From assembly GCF_002902945.1 (NCBI RefSeq), contig NZ_CP026102.1:2542001-2606000 (forward strand): a stretch of DNA of 64,000 nucleotides, in the 5' to 3' direction. The notes under the pieces are model-generated. The model was not told where the DNA came from. It saw nothing but the letters and a program-made list of their open reading frames with translations, and made no database searches. Below, piece by piece: positions 1 to 7,304 of this stretch (position 1 is its first letter; each line of letters begins with the position of its first letter). A program made the translations under genes and the position numbers. The stretch comes from Paraburkholderia caribensis (GTDB lineage Bacteria > Pseudomonadota > Gammaproteobacteria > Burkholderiales > Burkholderiaceae).

Positions 1-263
1 CTCCATGCGATGCTGACACTGGCCGAGGCCGATTTGGGAAAATGCGCGTCGCGCCGACCTTCGACCAAGACAATTTCGGAATTGTCCTAACATCTGGCAG
101 TTTTCGCGCTTTTCCTTCCATCTGTCGCGTAACGGGTGCCTCTATACTTATAGAATGCGCGCGAGCGGGGAATGTCCTTCTCGATCGGGCACCATCGCCG
201 GCTGCCTGGAAGCCTTTGGCCGTTGGCAGGTTCGCGCCCCGTACATGTCGTTAAGGATTGTCC
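1..263. other. Left-edge non-coding stretch
   Basis: I see no convincing gene in this stretch before the PAP2-family gene. An AT-rich patch near 143-156 (TATACTTATAGA) could hold a -10 element for the downstream gene, but I find no matching -35 hexamer at a sensible distance, so no promoter is called. Confidence 0.4.
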
Positions 264-1004
264 ATGCTTCACCTGTCACCACAATTCTGGCTTCTGGTTA
301 CCAATTTCGGCGGCGCCGGTCTGACCTTGCCGCTCGCCTTCGCCATCGCGCTGTGGCTCACCGTCGGTTATTCGTGGCGGCTCGCGGCCGCGTGGCTGTT
401 TCTGCTCGGCGTCGCCATCGCGCTGGTTACGGCGACGAAGATCGCGTTCCTCGGCTGGGGGGTCGGCGTGCAAGTATGGGACTTCACCGGCCTGAGCGGG
501 CACGCGATGTTCGCCACCGCCGTGTTCCCCGTTGCCGTCTTGCTCGTTCTGCTGCCAGCGCCGCCCGCCGTGCGCGTCGTGGGCGTGGCGCTCGCGCTGT
601 TCGGCGGCGCGCTGGTCGGGTTTTCGCGCGTCGTCGTCGAGGCCCATTCGCCTTCGGAGGCGATCACGGGCTGCATCGTCGGCGCGCTGACGGCGCTCGT
701 GTTCGTCCGCATCGCGTGGAACGCCACGCCGCCGGGGCGCCTGCCCGTCGTGCCCGTGGTGTTGAGCCTGACGATCATCACACTCGCTCTGCACGCCGTG
801 CATCTGCCGACCCAGCGCTGGGTCACGCATATCGCGCTGAAAATTTCCGGCCATGACCGGCCGTTCGTCCGCGCCCGCTGGAAAGCGTTGCGCGACGCTT
901 ACGCGCCCGCTGCGCCAACCGCTCCCGCGGCGCCCGTCGCACCCCTCGCGCCGTTGCAAAAAACACGCAACGTCGCTATGCCTTTGCCTGATTCCGACGC
1001 ATAA
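264..1004 (+). CDS. PAP2-family phosphatase-like integral membrane protein
   Basis: A 246-residue polytopic membrane protein of the type-2 phosphatidic acid phosphatase superfamily, which dephosphorylates lipid phosphates such as undecaprenyl pyrophosphate or phosphatidic acid. It has about five hydrophobic segments. The second and third superfamily motifs are recognisable: LSGHAMFA (SGH, catalytic His) and SRVVVEAHSPSE (SR-x5-H-x3-E, where the usual last residue is Asp). The first KX6RP motif is not clear, so activity is uncertain. The tail is rich in Pro and Ala. The ATG at 264 is preferred over a TTG at 258 because TAAGGA ends six bases before it. It stands alone ahead of modA and its substrate cannot be read from context. 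Confidence 0.75.
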   Translation: MLHLSPQFWLLVTNFGGAGLTLPLAFAIALWLTVGYSWRLAAAWLFLLGVAIALVTATKIAFLGWGVGVQVWDFTGLSGHAMFATAVFPVAVLLVLLPAPPAVRVVGVALALFGGALVGFSRVVVEAHSPSEAITGCIVGALTALVFVRIAWNATPPGRLPVVPVVLSLTIITLALHAVHLPTQRWVTHIALKISGHDRPFVRARWKALRDAYAPAAPTAPAAPVAPLAPLQKTRNVAMPLPDSDA

Positions 1005-1050
1005 ATCGCACGAAACCGGCTATCTTGCGCGCCACATGTTCAATATGCCG

Positions 1051-1078
1051 ACCGCTATAACCCCACATATATTACGAT
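1051..1078 (+). promoter_or_regulatory. ModE-binding site upstream of modA
   Basis: The E. coli ModE consensus is ATCGNTATATA-N6-TATATAACGAT. Here the left half is ACCGCTATAAC (1051-1061), the spacer is exactly six bases, and the right half is TATATTACGAT (1068-1078). The left half differs at three positions and the right at one. The site lies 42 bases before the modA start, and a modE gene sits at the end of the same cluster. Molybdate-bound ModE would be expected to repress modABC here. The site is seen directly; repression is inferred from the family. Confidence 0.7.
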
Positions 1079-1120
1079 GGCGTTTTCAACCCGCCCCGGT
1101 CGAACCGGCGCCATCTGCCC

Positions 1121-1900
1121 ATGTCCTTGCCGCGCATGATCCGCTTTCTGAAACCTGCCCTGCTCGCCGCGAGCGCGATTTCGTTTGCCTTCGCCGCGCA
1201 GGCCCGCGCTGACGAACTCGTCGTGTCCGCGGCCGCGAGCCTGACGAATGCCTTCAAGGCCGTCGGCGACGCGTATGAGAAGGCGCATCCCGGCACGAAG
1301 CTGCTGTTCAATTTCGGCGCCTCCGACGTGCTGATGCAGCAGATCGTGAAGGGCGCGCCCGCCGACGTGTTCGCGTCCGCCGACCAGAAAGCGATGGACA
1401 AGGCCGCCGGGCAAAAAGCGATCGTGTCGTCGACGCGCAAGGATTTCGCCGCGAACTCGCTCGTGCTGATCGTGCCGACGGACAGCAAGCTCGCGCCGTC
1501 GAACCTGAACGAGCTGACGACGGCGAGCGTGAAACGCGTTTCATACGGCGATCCGGCATCCGTGCCTGTCGGCCGCTACACGGAAGGCGCGCTGAGGGCG
1601 GCGGGCGTGTGGGACGCCGTCAGCGCGAAGGGCGTGCTGGCGTCGAACGTGCGGCAAAGCCTCGATTACGTGTCGCGCGGCGAAGTCGACGCCGGCTTCG
1701 TGTTCGGCACAGACGCCGCCGTCATGCCCGACAAGGTGAAGGTCGCGCTGACCGTGCCGACCACGACGCCGATTACCTATCCGATCGCGCAGGTCGAAGG
1801 CAGCAAGCACGCCGCCGACGCGCAGTCGTTCATCACCTTCGTGCTGTCGCCGGCAGGTCAGGCCGTGCTCGCGAAGTACGGCTTCAAGCCGGCGCACTAA
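1121..1900 (+). CDS. modA: Molybdate ABC transporter periplasmic binding protein ModA
   Basis: Periplasmic receptor that captures molybdate (and tungstate) and delivers it to ModBC. The 259-residue protein has a signal peptide (basic MSLPRMIR, a hydrophobic stretch, cleavage near AQARA) followed by the family N-terminus DELVVSAAASLTNAFKAVG. Further ModA hallmarks are FNFGASDVLMQQIVKGAPADVFASAD and a C-terminal SFITFVLSPAGQAVLAKYGF. The first ATG is used; an ATG at 1136 (MIRFLKP) is a plausible alternative and neither has a strong Shine-Dalgarno. It is first in modABC, 36 bases from modB, with a ModE box upstream. Confidence 0.95.
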   Translation: MSLPRMIRFLKPALLAASAISFAFAAQARADELVVSAAASLTNAFKAVGDAYEKAHPGTKLLFNFGASDVLMQQIVKGAPADVFASADQKAMDKAAGQKAIVSSTRKDFAANSLVLIVPTDSKLAPSNLNELTTASVKRVSYGDPASVPVGRYTEGALRAAGVWDAVSAKGVLASNVRQSLDYVSRGEVDAGFVFGTDAAVMPDKVKVALTVPTTTPITYPIAQVEGSKHAADAQSFITFVLSPAGQAVLAKYGFKPAH

Positions 1901-1936
1901 GCCGCGCCGCCAGAGACCAGGCACGACGCTGACATC

Positions 1937-2611
1937 ATGGAACAGGCCTGGATTCCACTGCTGCTGTCGCTGAAAGTCGCGGGCTGGGCGACGGCGCTGA
2001 ACATCGTATTCGGCGTCGCGGCCGGCTTCGGCCTGGCGCGCTGGCACTCGGGCGCGCGCGATCTGATCGATTCGCTGCTGACGCTGCCGCTCGTCATGCC
2101 GCCGACGGTGCTCGGCTACTACCTGCTCGTGCTGCTCGGCCGGCGCGGCGTGTTCGGCGCGTGGCTCGACCGCTTCGATATCCAGCTGGTGTTCACATGG
2201 CAAGGCGCGGTGATCGCGTCGATGGTGGTCGCGTTTCCGCTCGTGCTGAAGTCGGCGCGAGCCGCGTTCGAATCCGTCGATCCGCAACTGGAACGCGCCG
2301 CGCGCACGCTCGGCATCAGCGAAACGGCGATCTTCTTCCGCGTGACGCTGCCGCTCGCGTCGCGCGGCATTCTCGCGGGCGCCCTGCTCGCGTTCGCGCG
2401 CGCGCTCGGCGAGTTCGGCGCGACGCTGATGATCGCGGGCAATCTGCCGGGCCGCACGCAGACGCTGTCGGTTGCCGTCTACGCCGCCGTACAGGCGGGC
2501 GACGACAGCACGGCCAATTTCCTCGTGCTCGTGACCTCGGTCACCTGCGTCCTGATTCTCGTGCTTGCGGGCAGGCTCGTGCCGCAACACTCGCTGATGA
2601 CGTCCCGCTGA
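1937..2611 (+). CDS. modB: Molybdate ABC transporter permease ModB
   Basis: Inner-membrane permease of the molybdate importer. The 224-residue protein has about five membrane segments and the ABC permease EAA loop near ERAARTLGISETAIFFRVTLPLASRGILAG. The following ARALGEFGATLMIAGNLPGRTQTLSVAVY is characteristic of ModB and CysT/W-type permeases. It follows modA closely, and its TGA is one base before the modC ATG, so the two are probably translationally coupled. Confidence 0.95.
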   Translation: MEQAWIPLLLSLKVAGWATALNIVFGVAAGFGLARWHSGARDLIDSLLTLPLVMPPTVLGYYLLVLLGRRGVFGAWLDRFDIQLVFTWQGAVIASMVVAFPLVLKSARAAFESVDPQLERAARTLGISETAIFFRVTLPLASRGILAGALLAFARALGEFGATLMIAGNLPGRTQTLSVAVYAAVQAGDDSTANFLVLVTSVTCVLILVLAGRLVPQHSLMTSR

Positions 2612-2612
2612 T

Positions 2613-3314
2613 ATGCCGCTCACCGTCGATATCCGCAAAACGCTGCGCACGGCCGAACGCCAGTTCAAGCTCGATGTGTCGTTCACGGCGAGCGCGCAGC
2701 GCATGGTGCTGTTCGGCCCGTCGGGCGCGGGCAAGAGCCTGACGCTGCAGGCGATCGCCGGCCTGCTGCGTCCCGACGAAGGCCAGATCGTGCTGCACGG
2801 CGACCCGCTCTTCGACAGCACGCGCGGCATCGACCAGAAGCCGCAGGCGCGCCGTCTCGCGTATCTCTTTCAGGACTACGCGCTGTTCCCGCATCTGAAC
2901 GTGCGGCAGAACATCGGTTTCGGGATGCACACAGGCTGGCTGAATCCGGGACGGCGTTTTTCGCATCCGCAGATCGACTACTGGCTCGACGCGCTCGATC
3001 TGAAAACGGTGGCCGGCCATCATCCCGCACAGCTTTCGGGCGGGCAAAGACAGCGCGTGGCGCTGGCACGTGCGCTCGTTGCGAAGCCGCGCCTGCTGTT
3101 GCTCGACGAACCGTTTTCCGCGCTCGATCACGCGCTGCGCGCGCGCATGCGGCGCGAACTCTCCGATCTGCAAACGCGGCTCGACATTCCAATGCTACTG
3201 ATCACGCACGATCCCGACGATGTCGCCGCATTCGGCGATCAGGTCGTGCAGGTTTATGACGGCAGCGTGCGCGAGAATGCGCCTTTCGCGGGCTATCCCC
3301 GCACGGTGTCCTAG
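2613..3314 (+). CDS. modC: Molybdate ABC transporter ATPase ModC, short form without TOBE/mop domain
   Basis: Cytoplasmic ATPase that energises molybdate import. Walker A is GPSGAGKS, the signature is LSGGQRQRVALARAL, Walker B is LLLLDEPFSALD, and the H-loop is ITHDPDD. At 233 residues it ends soon after the H-loop region, whereas most ModC proteins are about 350 residues and carry a C-terminal molybdate-binding mop/TOBE domain. ModE in this cluster has two mop repeats, so oxyanion sensing probably rests there. The gene is directly coupled to modB. Confidence 0.93.
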   Translation: MPLTVDIRKTLRTAERQFKLDVSFTASAQRMVLFGPSGAGKSLTLQAIAGLLRPDEGQIVLHGDPLFDSTRGIDQKPQARRLAYLFQDYALFPHLNVRQNIGFGMHTGWLNPGRRFSHPQIDYWLDALDLKTVAGHHPAQLSGGQRQRVALARALVAKPRLLLLDEPFSALDHALRARMRRELSDLQTRLDIPMLLITHDPDDVAAFGDQVVQVYDGSVRENAPFAGYPRTVS

Positions 3315-3329
3315 CAGACGGCGCTGCGC

Positions 3330-3357
3330 GGTTAAGCCTCGGCGGTTAAGCCTCGGC
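3330..3357. repeat. 14-bp tandem duplication spanning the modE stop codon
   Basis: GGTTAAGCCTCGGC occurs twice in direct succession (3330-3343 and 3344-3357). On the minus strand the first-read copy encodes the last modE residues and stop (Ala-Glu-Ala-TAA), and the second copy repeats that stop downstream. It looks like a small recent slippage or duplication event and does not change the protein. Confidence 0.8.
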
Positions 3358-4182
3358 TGTCACGCCCAGAATCACGCTCGACGCCTTGAACGCGGCCACG
3401 AGCGCCTGCCCTTCGGCGATTGCCAGCTCCTCGACGCTCTCATTCGTGACGACGGCCGTCACGACCGCGCCGCCTTCGAGCGTCAGCGACACCTCGGCAT
3501 TCACCGCGCCGCGCCGCACCGCCGACACCGTGCCGCGCAGGCGGTTGCGGGTCGACAGCCGGTCCGACGTGCCGTCGTCGGCAACCAGCAGCACCGACGA
3601 CGCCTTGACCAGCGCCACCGCTTCGCCGTCTACAGCAAGCCCCAGCGTCTCCGTGCTTTCGTGCGTGACGACGGCGACGACGGACTGGCCGCCGGGCAAT
3701 GCCAATGCAACTTCGTCGTTGACCGTGCCGCGCTGGATCGCACTGACCTTGCCGTACCACTGGTTGCGCGCGCTCGTCTTCATGCCGATGCGGCCGATCA
3801 GCCGCCAGTCGTCGGAGAATCCGGCGATCGCCGCGCCCGCGCGTTCGAGAAACAGCCGGTGCTCGCGTTCGACCGCGCGAAACGTATCGATCAGACTCAG
3901 CGCGCGCGGCGTGAGCGTCGTGCCGCCGCCGCCCTTGCCGCCCGTCGAGCGGATCACGAGCGTTTCGCCCGCGAGGTTGTTCATCGCGTCGACGGCGTCC
4001 CACGCGGCCTTGTAGCTCATGCCGACCGCCTTGGCCGCGCCCGTGATCGAGCCCGTTTCGCCGATCGCCGCCAGCAGTGCAATGCGCTGCGTGCCGCCGA
4101 GCGCCTGCTCGCCCGAGCGGAACCAGACGGAGCCGCCAAATTGCAAGGCATCGTGGGAAGCGTTGTTGTTATCGGATGTCAT
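3346..4182 (-). CDS. modE: Molybdate-responsive transcriptional regulator ModE (HTH plus two mop domains)
   Basis: DNA-binding regulator that represses modABC when molybdate-bound. The N-terminal LysR-like winged helix is seen in ALGGTQRIALLAAIGETGSITGAAKAVGMSYKAAWDAVDAMN and the wing region GGKGGGGTTLTPRAL. Two C-terminal mop repeats follow, roughly residues 140-205 and 210-278, both with the pattern SARNQ/STRNRL, G.VSAI/VRRG.VN.EV and TNES. I chose the ATG giving MTSDNNNASHDAL (278 residues); upstream in-frame codons add low-complexity sequence unlike the family. It is convergent with modABC. Confidence 0.93.
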   Translation of the reverse strand: MTSDNNNASHDALQFGGSVWFRSGEQALGGTQRIALLAAIGETGSITGAAKAVGMSYKAAWDAVDAMNNLAGETLVIRSTGGKGGGGTTLTPRALSLIDTFRAVEREHRLFLERAGAAIAGFSDDWRLIGRIGMKTSARNQWYGKVSAIQRGTVNDEVALALPGGQSVVAVVTHESTETLGLAVDGEAVALVKASSVLLVADDGTSDRLSTRNRLRGTVSAVRRGAVNAEVSLTLEGGAVVTAVVTNESVEELAIAEGQALVAAFKASSVILGVTAEA

Positions 4183-4234
4183 GGCTCGCGTGCGTGTCGG
4201 CTGAAGGACGGAAGGACGGGTGAAGGTGCGATCC

Positions 4235-4240
4235 ATTATA
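4235..4240 (-). promoter_or_regulatory. Possible -10 element of modE
   Basis: On the minus strand a perfect TATAAT lies about 53 bases before the modE start, within CGCTATAATGG. No good -35 hexamer sits 16-18 bases further upstream, so this is a partial promoter call only. Confidence 0.35.
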
Positions 4241-4285
4241 GCGACGCCCCTTTCGCCAGCCGCACGCAAGCCGTGGCGCAAACGC

Positions 4286-4669
4286 TCAGAGCGCGTACTG
4301 CGCGATCCCGTTGCCGAACGACCAGTTTTCCTTCAGCACTTCGACGAGATTGATGAACACGTCCTCGCGCCGCACGCCCGGATGCTCGGCGAGGTTGTCG
4401 GCGATGCGTTTGAAGAGCGCCTTTTTCTGCTCCTGCGTCCGGCTGTTGGTCACGGTGAGCTGGATCAGCACGAGATCGTCGCTGCGCGCGATGCCTAGAT
4501 AGTTGCGGTCATAGACGATGTTGCTGTCGTCGTGCTCGGTGATGACCATGAAGATGTCGTCTTCGGGGACGTTGAACTCGGCAATCAGCGCGCGCTGGAT
4601 GCCTTGCGTGAGCGCCTCGCGGTAAGCAGCAGGCTTGCCGGCACGAAGTGCGATTCGGGTGAAAGGCAT
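4286..4669 (-). CDS. Tautomerase-family protein (4-oxalocrotonate tautomerase superfamily)
   Basis: A 127-residue protein beginning MPFTRIALRAG, so the mature N-terminus would be Pro, the catalytic base of the tautomerase superfamily. It resembles the longer two-module bacterial members: an N-terminal beta-alpha-beta unit, then LVLIQLTVTNSRTQEQKKALFKRIADNLAEHPGVRREDVFINLVEV, which matches the second half. Substrate is unknown. The start has a good GGAG eight bases upstream. It is divergent from the LysR regulator at 4768, a layout in which the regulator often controls its neighbour. Confidence 0.85.
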   Translation of the reverse strand: MPFTRIALRAGKPAAYREALTQGIQRALIAEFNVPEDDIFMVITEHDDSNIVYDRNYLGIARSDDLVLIQLTVTNSRTQEQKKALFKRIADNLAEHPGVRREDVFINLVEVLKENWSFGNGIAQYAL

Positions 4670-4767
4670 GTCGAACTCCTATGAATGAACAGAACGTGCA
4701 CTCAGGTTAGTTCGGCATTATCATAATGAACAGATATAGCTGGATATTTCATCTATTTTAAATTGAA
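4670..4767. promoter_or_regulatory. AT-rich divergent intergenic region, tautomerase / lysR
   Basis: This 98-bp gap is far more AT-rich than its surroundings and separates two divergent genes. It contains the imperfect dyad TTTCA-N12-TGAAA just before the lysR start, of the general size recognised by LysR-type regulators, and several TATA-like patches. It probably holds both promoters and the operator; exact elements cannot be fixed by eye. Confidence 0.4.
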
Positions 4768-5619
4768 ATGAAAGTACTCGATCTCGATGCTGTGCGCGCC
4801 TTCGTGCTGGTCGCGGATCTGCGCAGCTTCACCCGCGCCGCCGATGCCCTCGACACCACGCAGTCCGCCGTCAGCCTCAAGCTGAAACGGCTCGAAGCGC
4901 ATCTGGGCAAGCCTTTGCTGGAACGCACGCCGCGCGTCGTGCGGCTGTCGGAGCACGGCCAGGCATTTCTCGACGGCGCGCGCGACCTGCTGGGCGCGCA
5001 CGATCGCGCACTCGGCGCGCTATCCGCCGACAGACGGCGGCTCTCGCTGGGCTTGAGCGAGCATGTGGCGGGCACCGACCTCGCGGCGCTGCTCGCGCGC
5101 GTCAATGCGCATGATCCAGTGCTGGTGCTGGAGTTGCATATGGGGTTGTCGTCCGCGCTGTTGCAGCAGTTCGACGAACGGCGGCTCGATGCCGTGATCG
5201 TGCGTTCGGAGCCCGACGACGCACCGCGTGAAGACGGCCAGTTGCTCTTCACCGAGCCGCTGTCCTGGCTCGCGACGCCCGAATGGCAGCCGCGCGCGGG
5301 CGAGCCGCTGCCGCTGGCGCTGCTGGCCGCACCCTGCAACGTGCGCTCGGTCGCGCTGCGCACGCTGGACGGCGCGGGGATCGCGTGGCGCGAGGCGTTT
5401 GTCGGCGGCGGCGTGCAGGCTGTCGGCGCCGCGGCGGCGGCCGGGCTCGCCGTGTCGCCGCTGGCAAGGCGTGTCGCGCCAGGCGGATTGGTCGATTCAG
5501 GCACGCGGCTCGGCTTGCCGGCCCTGCCGGAATCGCGTGTGACGCTCCATTCGCGCGTGCGCGACGCGCGTTCAGTCGAGTCGTTGCGGCTCGTGACGAA
5601 CGGGTTGATCGCGCAGTGA
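4768..5619 (+). CDS. LysR-family transcriptional regulator
   Basis: A 283-residue LysR-type regulator. The N-terminal winged helix is clear: LDAVRAFVLVADLRSFTRAADALDTTQSAVSLKLKRLEAHLGKPLLERTPRVVRLSEHGQAFL. A periplasmic-binding-protein-like effector domain follows (about residues 90-283), including LLQQFDERRLDAVIV and a late VGAAAAAGLAVSPLARR segment. It is divergent from the tautomerase gene, which is its likeliest target. No substrate can be assigned. Confidence 0.92.
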   Translation: MKVLDLDAVRAFVLVADLRSFTRAADALDTTQSAVSLKLKRLEAHLGKPLLERTPRVVRLSEHGQAFLDGARDLLGAHDRALGALSADRRRLSLGLSEHVAGTDLAALLARVNAHDPVLVLELHMGLSSALLQQFDERRLDAVIVRSEPDDAPREDGQLLFTEPLSWLATPEWQPRAGEPLPLALLAAPCNVRSVALRTLDGAGIAWREAFVGGGVQAVGAAAAAGLAVSPLARRVAPGGLVDSGTRLGLPALPESRVTLHSRVRDARSVESLRLVTNGLIAQ

Positions 5620-5633
5620 GGCGCTGGCGGGCG

Positions 5634-6032
5634 CTAGTGGAGGATCGGCGGAAGTTCGCGCGGCGGTTGAGCGCTGGCTTGCGGCGCACTGCTCTGCGCG
5701 GCCTGGCGAGGCTTGGCCGCAGCCACGACTGGCTTTGCAGGCGCAGGCTTTTGCGATGAATCGCGCGGCGCAGGCGCGTGAGCCGTTTTGACGGCGGCGC
5801 TAGTCGCTTTTGTTTTCCCGGACGGGACGGCAGCCTTTCCCGCCACTTTCGCATGTGGCGCGGACTTGCCCCGATGCGCGCCCTTCGATGCACCCGCACC
5901 GGCAACGTGCTTCGAGTGCCTCGCGTGCTGCGCGGCCTCAGGCGGATTCCACACTTCCTTGTACTCGGCGCGCGCCGCCACCGACACGCACAGCAAACCA
6001 ACCGACACCCACACCTTCGAACGCAGCGACAC
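5634..6032 (-). CDS. Small basic Ala/Lys/Pro-rich secreted or periplasmic protein, function unknown
   Basis: I do not recognise a family. From a GTG start the protein has 132 residues with a signal peptide (MSLRSKVWVSVGLLCVSVAARA), then EYKEVWNPPEAAQHARHSKHV and a long low-complexity stretch rich in Ala, Lys, Pro and His. The GTG is chosen because GGAG ends six bases before it and the signal peptide begins there; an upstream ATG at 6083 would add residues that do not fit a signal peptide. The conserved part is probably the short segment after cleavage. It lies tail to tail with lysR. Confidence 0.65.
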   Translation of the reverse strand: MSLRSKVWVSVGLLCVSVAARAEYKEVWNPPEAAQHARHSKHVAGAGASKGAHRGKSAPHAKVAGKAAVPSGKTKATSAAVKTAHAPAPRDSSQKPAPAKPVVAAAKPRQAAQSSAPQASAQPPRELPPILH

Positions 6033-6077
6033 CGCAGTCTCCGTGCAAAAACTGGAGGGCGGATTATACAGCCGCGC

Positions 6078-6107
6078 TTGCATTAATCCGCATATAGACT
6101 AATATGC
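6078..6107 (+). promoter_or_regulatory. Promoter with overlapping inverted repeat upstream of the Xre/RES module
   Basis: A sigma70-like pair TTGCAT-N16-TAATAT (6078-6105) precedes the antitoxin gene. An inverted repeat, GCATAT (6090-6095) - six bases - ATATGC (6102-6107), covers the spacer and -10. Binding there by the antitoxin would block transcription, the usual autoregulation of toxin-antitoxin operons. The sequence elements are seen; the regulator is inferred. Confidence 0.5.
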
Positions 6108-6135
6108 ATAAAAAGTTCAACTCAGGACTCCGATC

Positions 6136-6573
6136 ATGTCTTCCGCTGCCCATTATTCGAGCGCCGAACGCCCGTTGCGACGACCGCCCGCCGAACCCTC
6201 CATGGCGGACATGTCCGCCGCCGGTCTGCGCGCGTTCTTCAACATCGCGCGCGACTGGGAATTGAGCGCCGAAGAGCAGATCATCCTGCTCGGCTCGCCG
6301 GGCCGCTCCACCTTCTTCAAATGGAAGAACGCGCCGCAAACGGCCCGCCTCGGCCGCGACACGCTGGAGCGGCTGTCGCTTCTGCTCGGCATCTACAAGG
6401 CATTGCAAATCCTGCTGCCGCAACCTGCCGCCGCCGACACGTGGATCAAGCGCCCCAACAGTGCGCCGCCGTTCGGCGGCCGCCGCGCGCTGGACCGCAT
6501 GCTGGCGGGCAACATCAGCGACCTCGTGGCCGTGCGCCAGTATCTCGACGCAATGCGAGGCGGCTGGGCGTGA
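6136..6573 (+). CDS. Xre/MbcA/ParS-family antitoxin (DUF2384)
   Basis: A 145-residue antitoxin predicted to bind and neutralise the RES-domain toxin encoded next. Residues about 30-95 form an Xre-like helical region (LRAFFNIARDWELSAEEQIILLGSPGRSTFFKWKN). The C-terminal toxin-binding DUF2384 part is APPFGGRRALDRMLAGNISDLVAVRQYLDAMRGGWA. An AGGA sequence precedes the ATG. The stop overlaps the toxin start by four bases (GTGA), giving strict coupling with antitoxin first, as is normal for this family. Confidence 0.85.
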   Translation: MSSAAHYSSAERPLRRPPAEPSMADMSAAGLRAFFNIARDWELSAEEQIILLGSPGRSTFFKWKNAPQTARLGRDTLERLSLLLGIYKALQILLPQPAAADTWIKRPNSAPPFGGRRALDRMLAGNISDLVAVRQYLDAMRGGWA

Positions 6574-7271
6574 CTGAACTGCAATGGCAAGACCAATGGC
6601 GTGTGGCCTCGCTCGCCTGGACACCTGCGTTCCGCGTGATCCCCACGCGCTTTCCCGCCGTCAACCTGTTCGACCGCGTCGCGTCGCCTGAAGACTTCGA
6701 TGCGCTTTACGCGCTCGAAGCCATGACCAATGACCGCGTACGCACCGAAGTCGGCGATCTCGATCTCGTGCCGCGCGAGGAGCGGCGCTTCGGTCCCGGC
6801 TACGGGCCGATCATGGCCGCGCTCACGCATCTGAATCCGCAAGGCAGCCGCTTCTCCGACGGCACCTACGGCGTGTTCTACTGCGCGCGCTCGCGCGAAA
6901 CCGCGATCGCCGAAACGCGTTATCACTCGGGCCTCTTCCTCGCCGCCACGCAGGAGCCGCCGATGCGTCAGCAAATGCGCCTCTACACGGTGATGGCGCA
7001 GGGCGACGTGGTGGACTTGCGTGATGCCGGATCGGTCGATGTTTCAGTGCTGTCGCCGAACGACTACACGCCCGGCCAGGCGCTCGGCCGCGCGGCGCGC
7101 GCAGCGGGCGCGCCGGGCATCGTCTATCCGTCGGTGCGGGATGCGGGCGGGGAATGCCTCGCCGCGTTCAAAACGACGCTGCTGCGCGACTGCCATCACG
7201 CGGCGTATCTGGAATACAACTGGAACGGCAGCGCCGTCGATATCGTCTTCGAACTGAATCAGGTGGGCTAA
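6570..7271 (+). CDS. RES-domain toxin (NAD-degrading family)
   Basis: A 233-residue RES-domain protein; characterised members deplete cellular NAD+ and resemble ADP-ribosyltransferases. The domain spans most of the protein: the early FRVIPTRFPAVNLFD with conserved Arg, RFSDGTYGVFYCARSRETAIAETRYH with the conserved Tyr and Glu region, and SPNDYTPGQALGRAARAAGAPGIVYPSVRD with the late conserved Ser. The GTG at 6570 overlaps the antitoxin stop and is the only start compatible with the domain; upstream codons in this frame lie inside the antitoxin gene. It appears intact. Confidence 0.87.
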   Translation: MTELQWQDQWRVASLAWTPAFRVIPTRFPAVNLFDRVASPEDFDALYALEAMTNDRVRTEVGDLDLVPREERRFGPGYGPIMAALTHLNPQGSRFSDGTYGVFYCARSRETAIAETRYHSGLFLAATQEPPMRQQMRLYTVMAQGDVVDLRDAGSVDVSVLSPNDYTPGQALGRAARAAGAPGIVYPSVRDAGGECLAAFKTTLLRDCHHAAYLEYNWNGSAVDIVFELNQVG

Positions 7272-7304
7272 ACGCTACGGCGCCGGACGCGTCAGAACGC
7301 AAGC

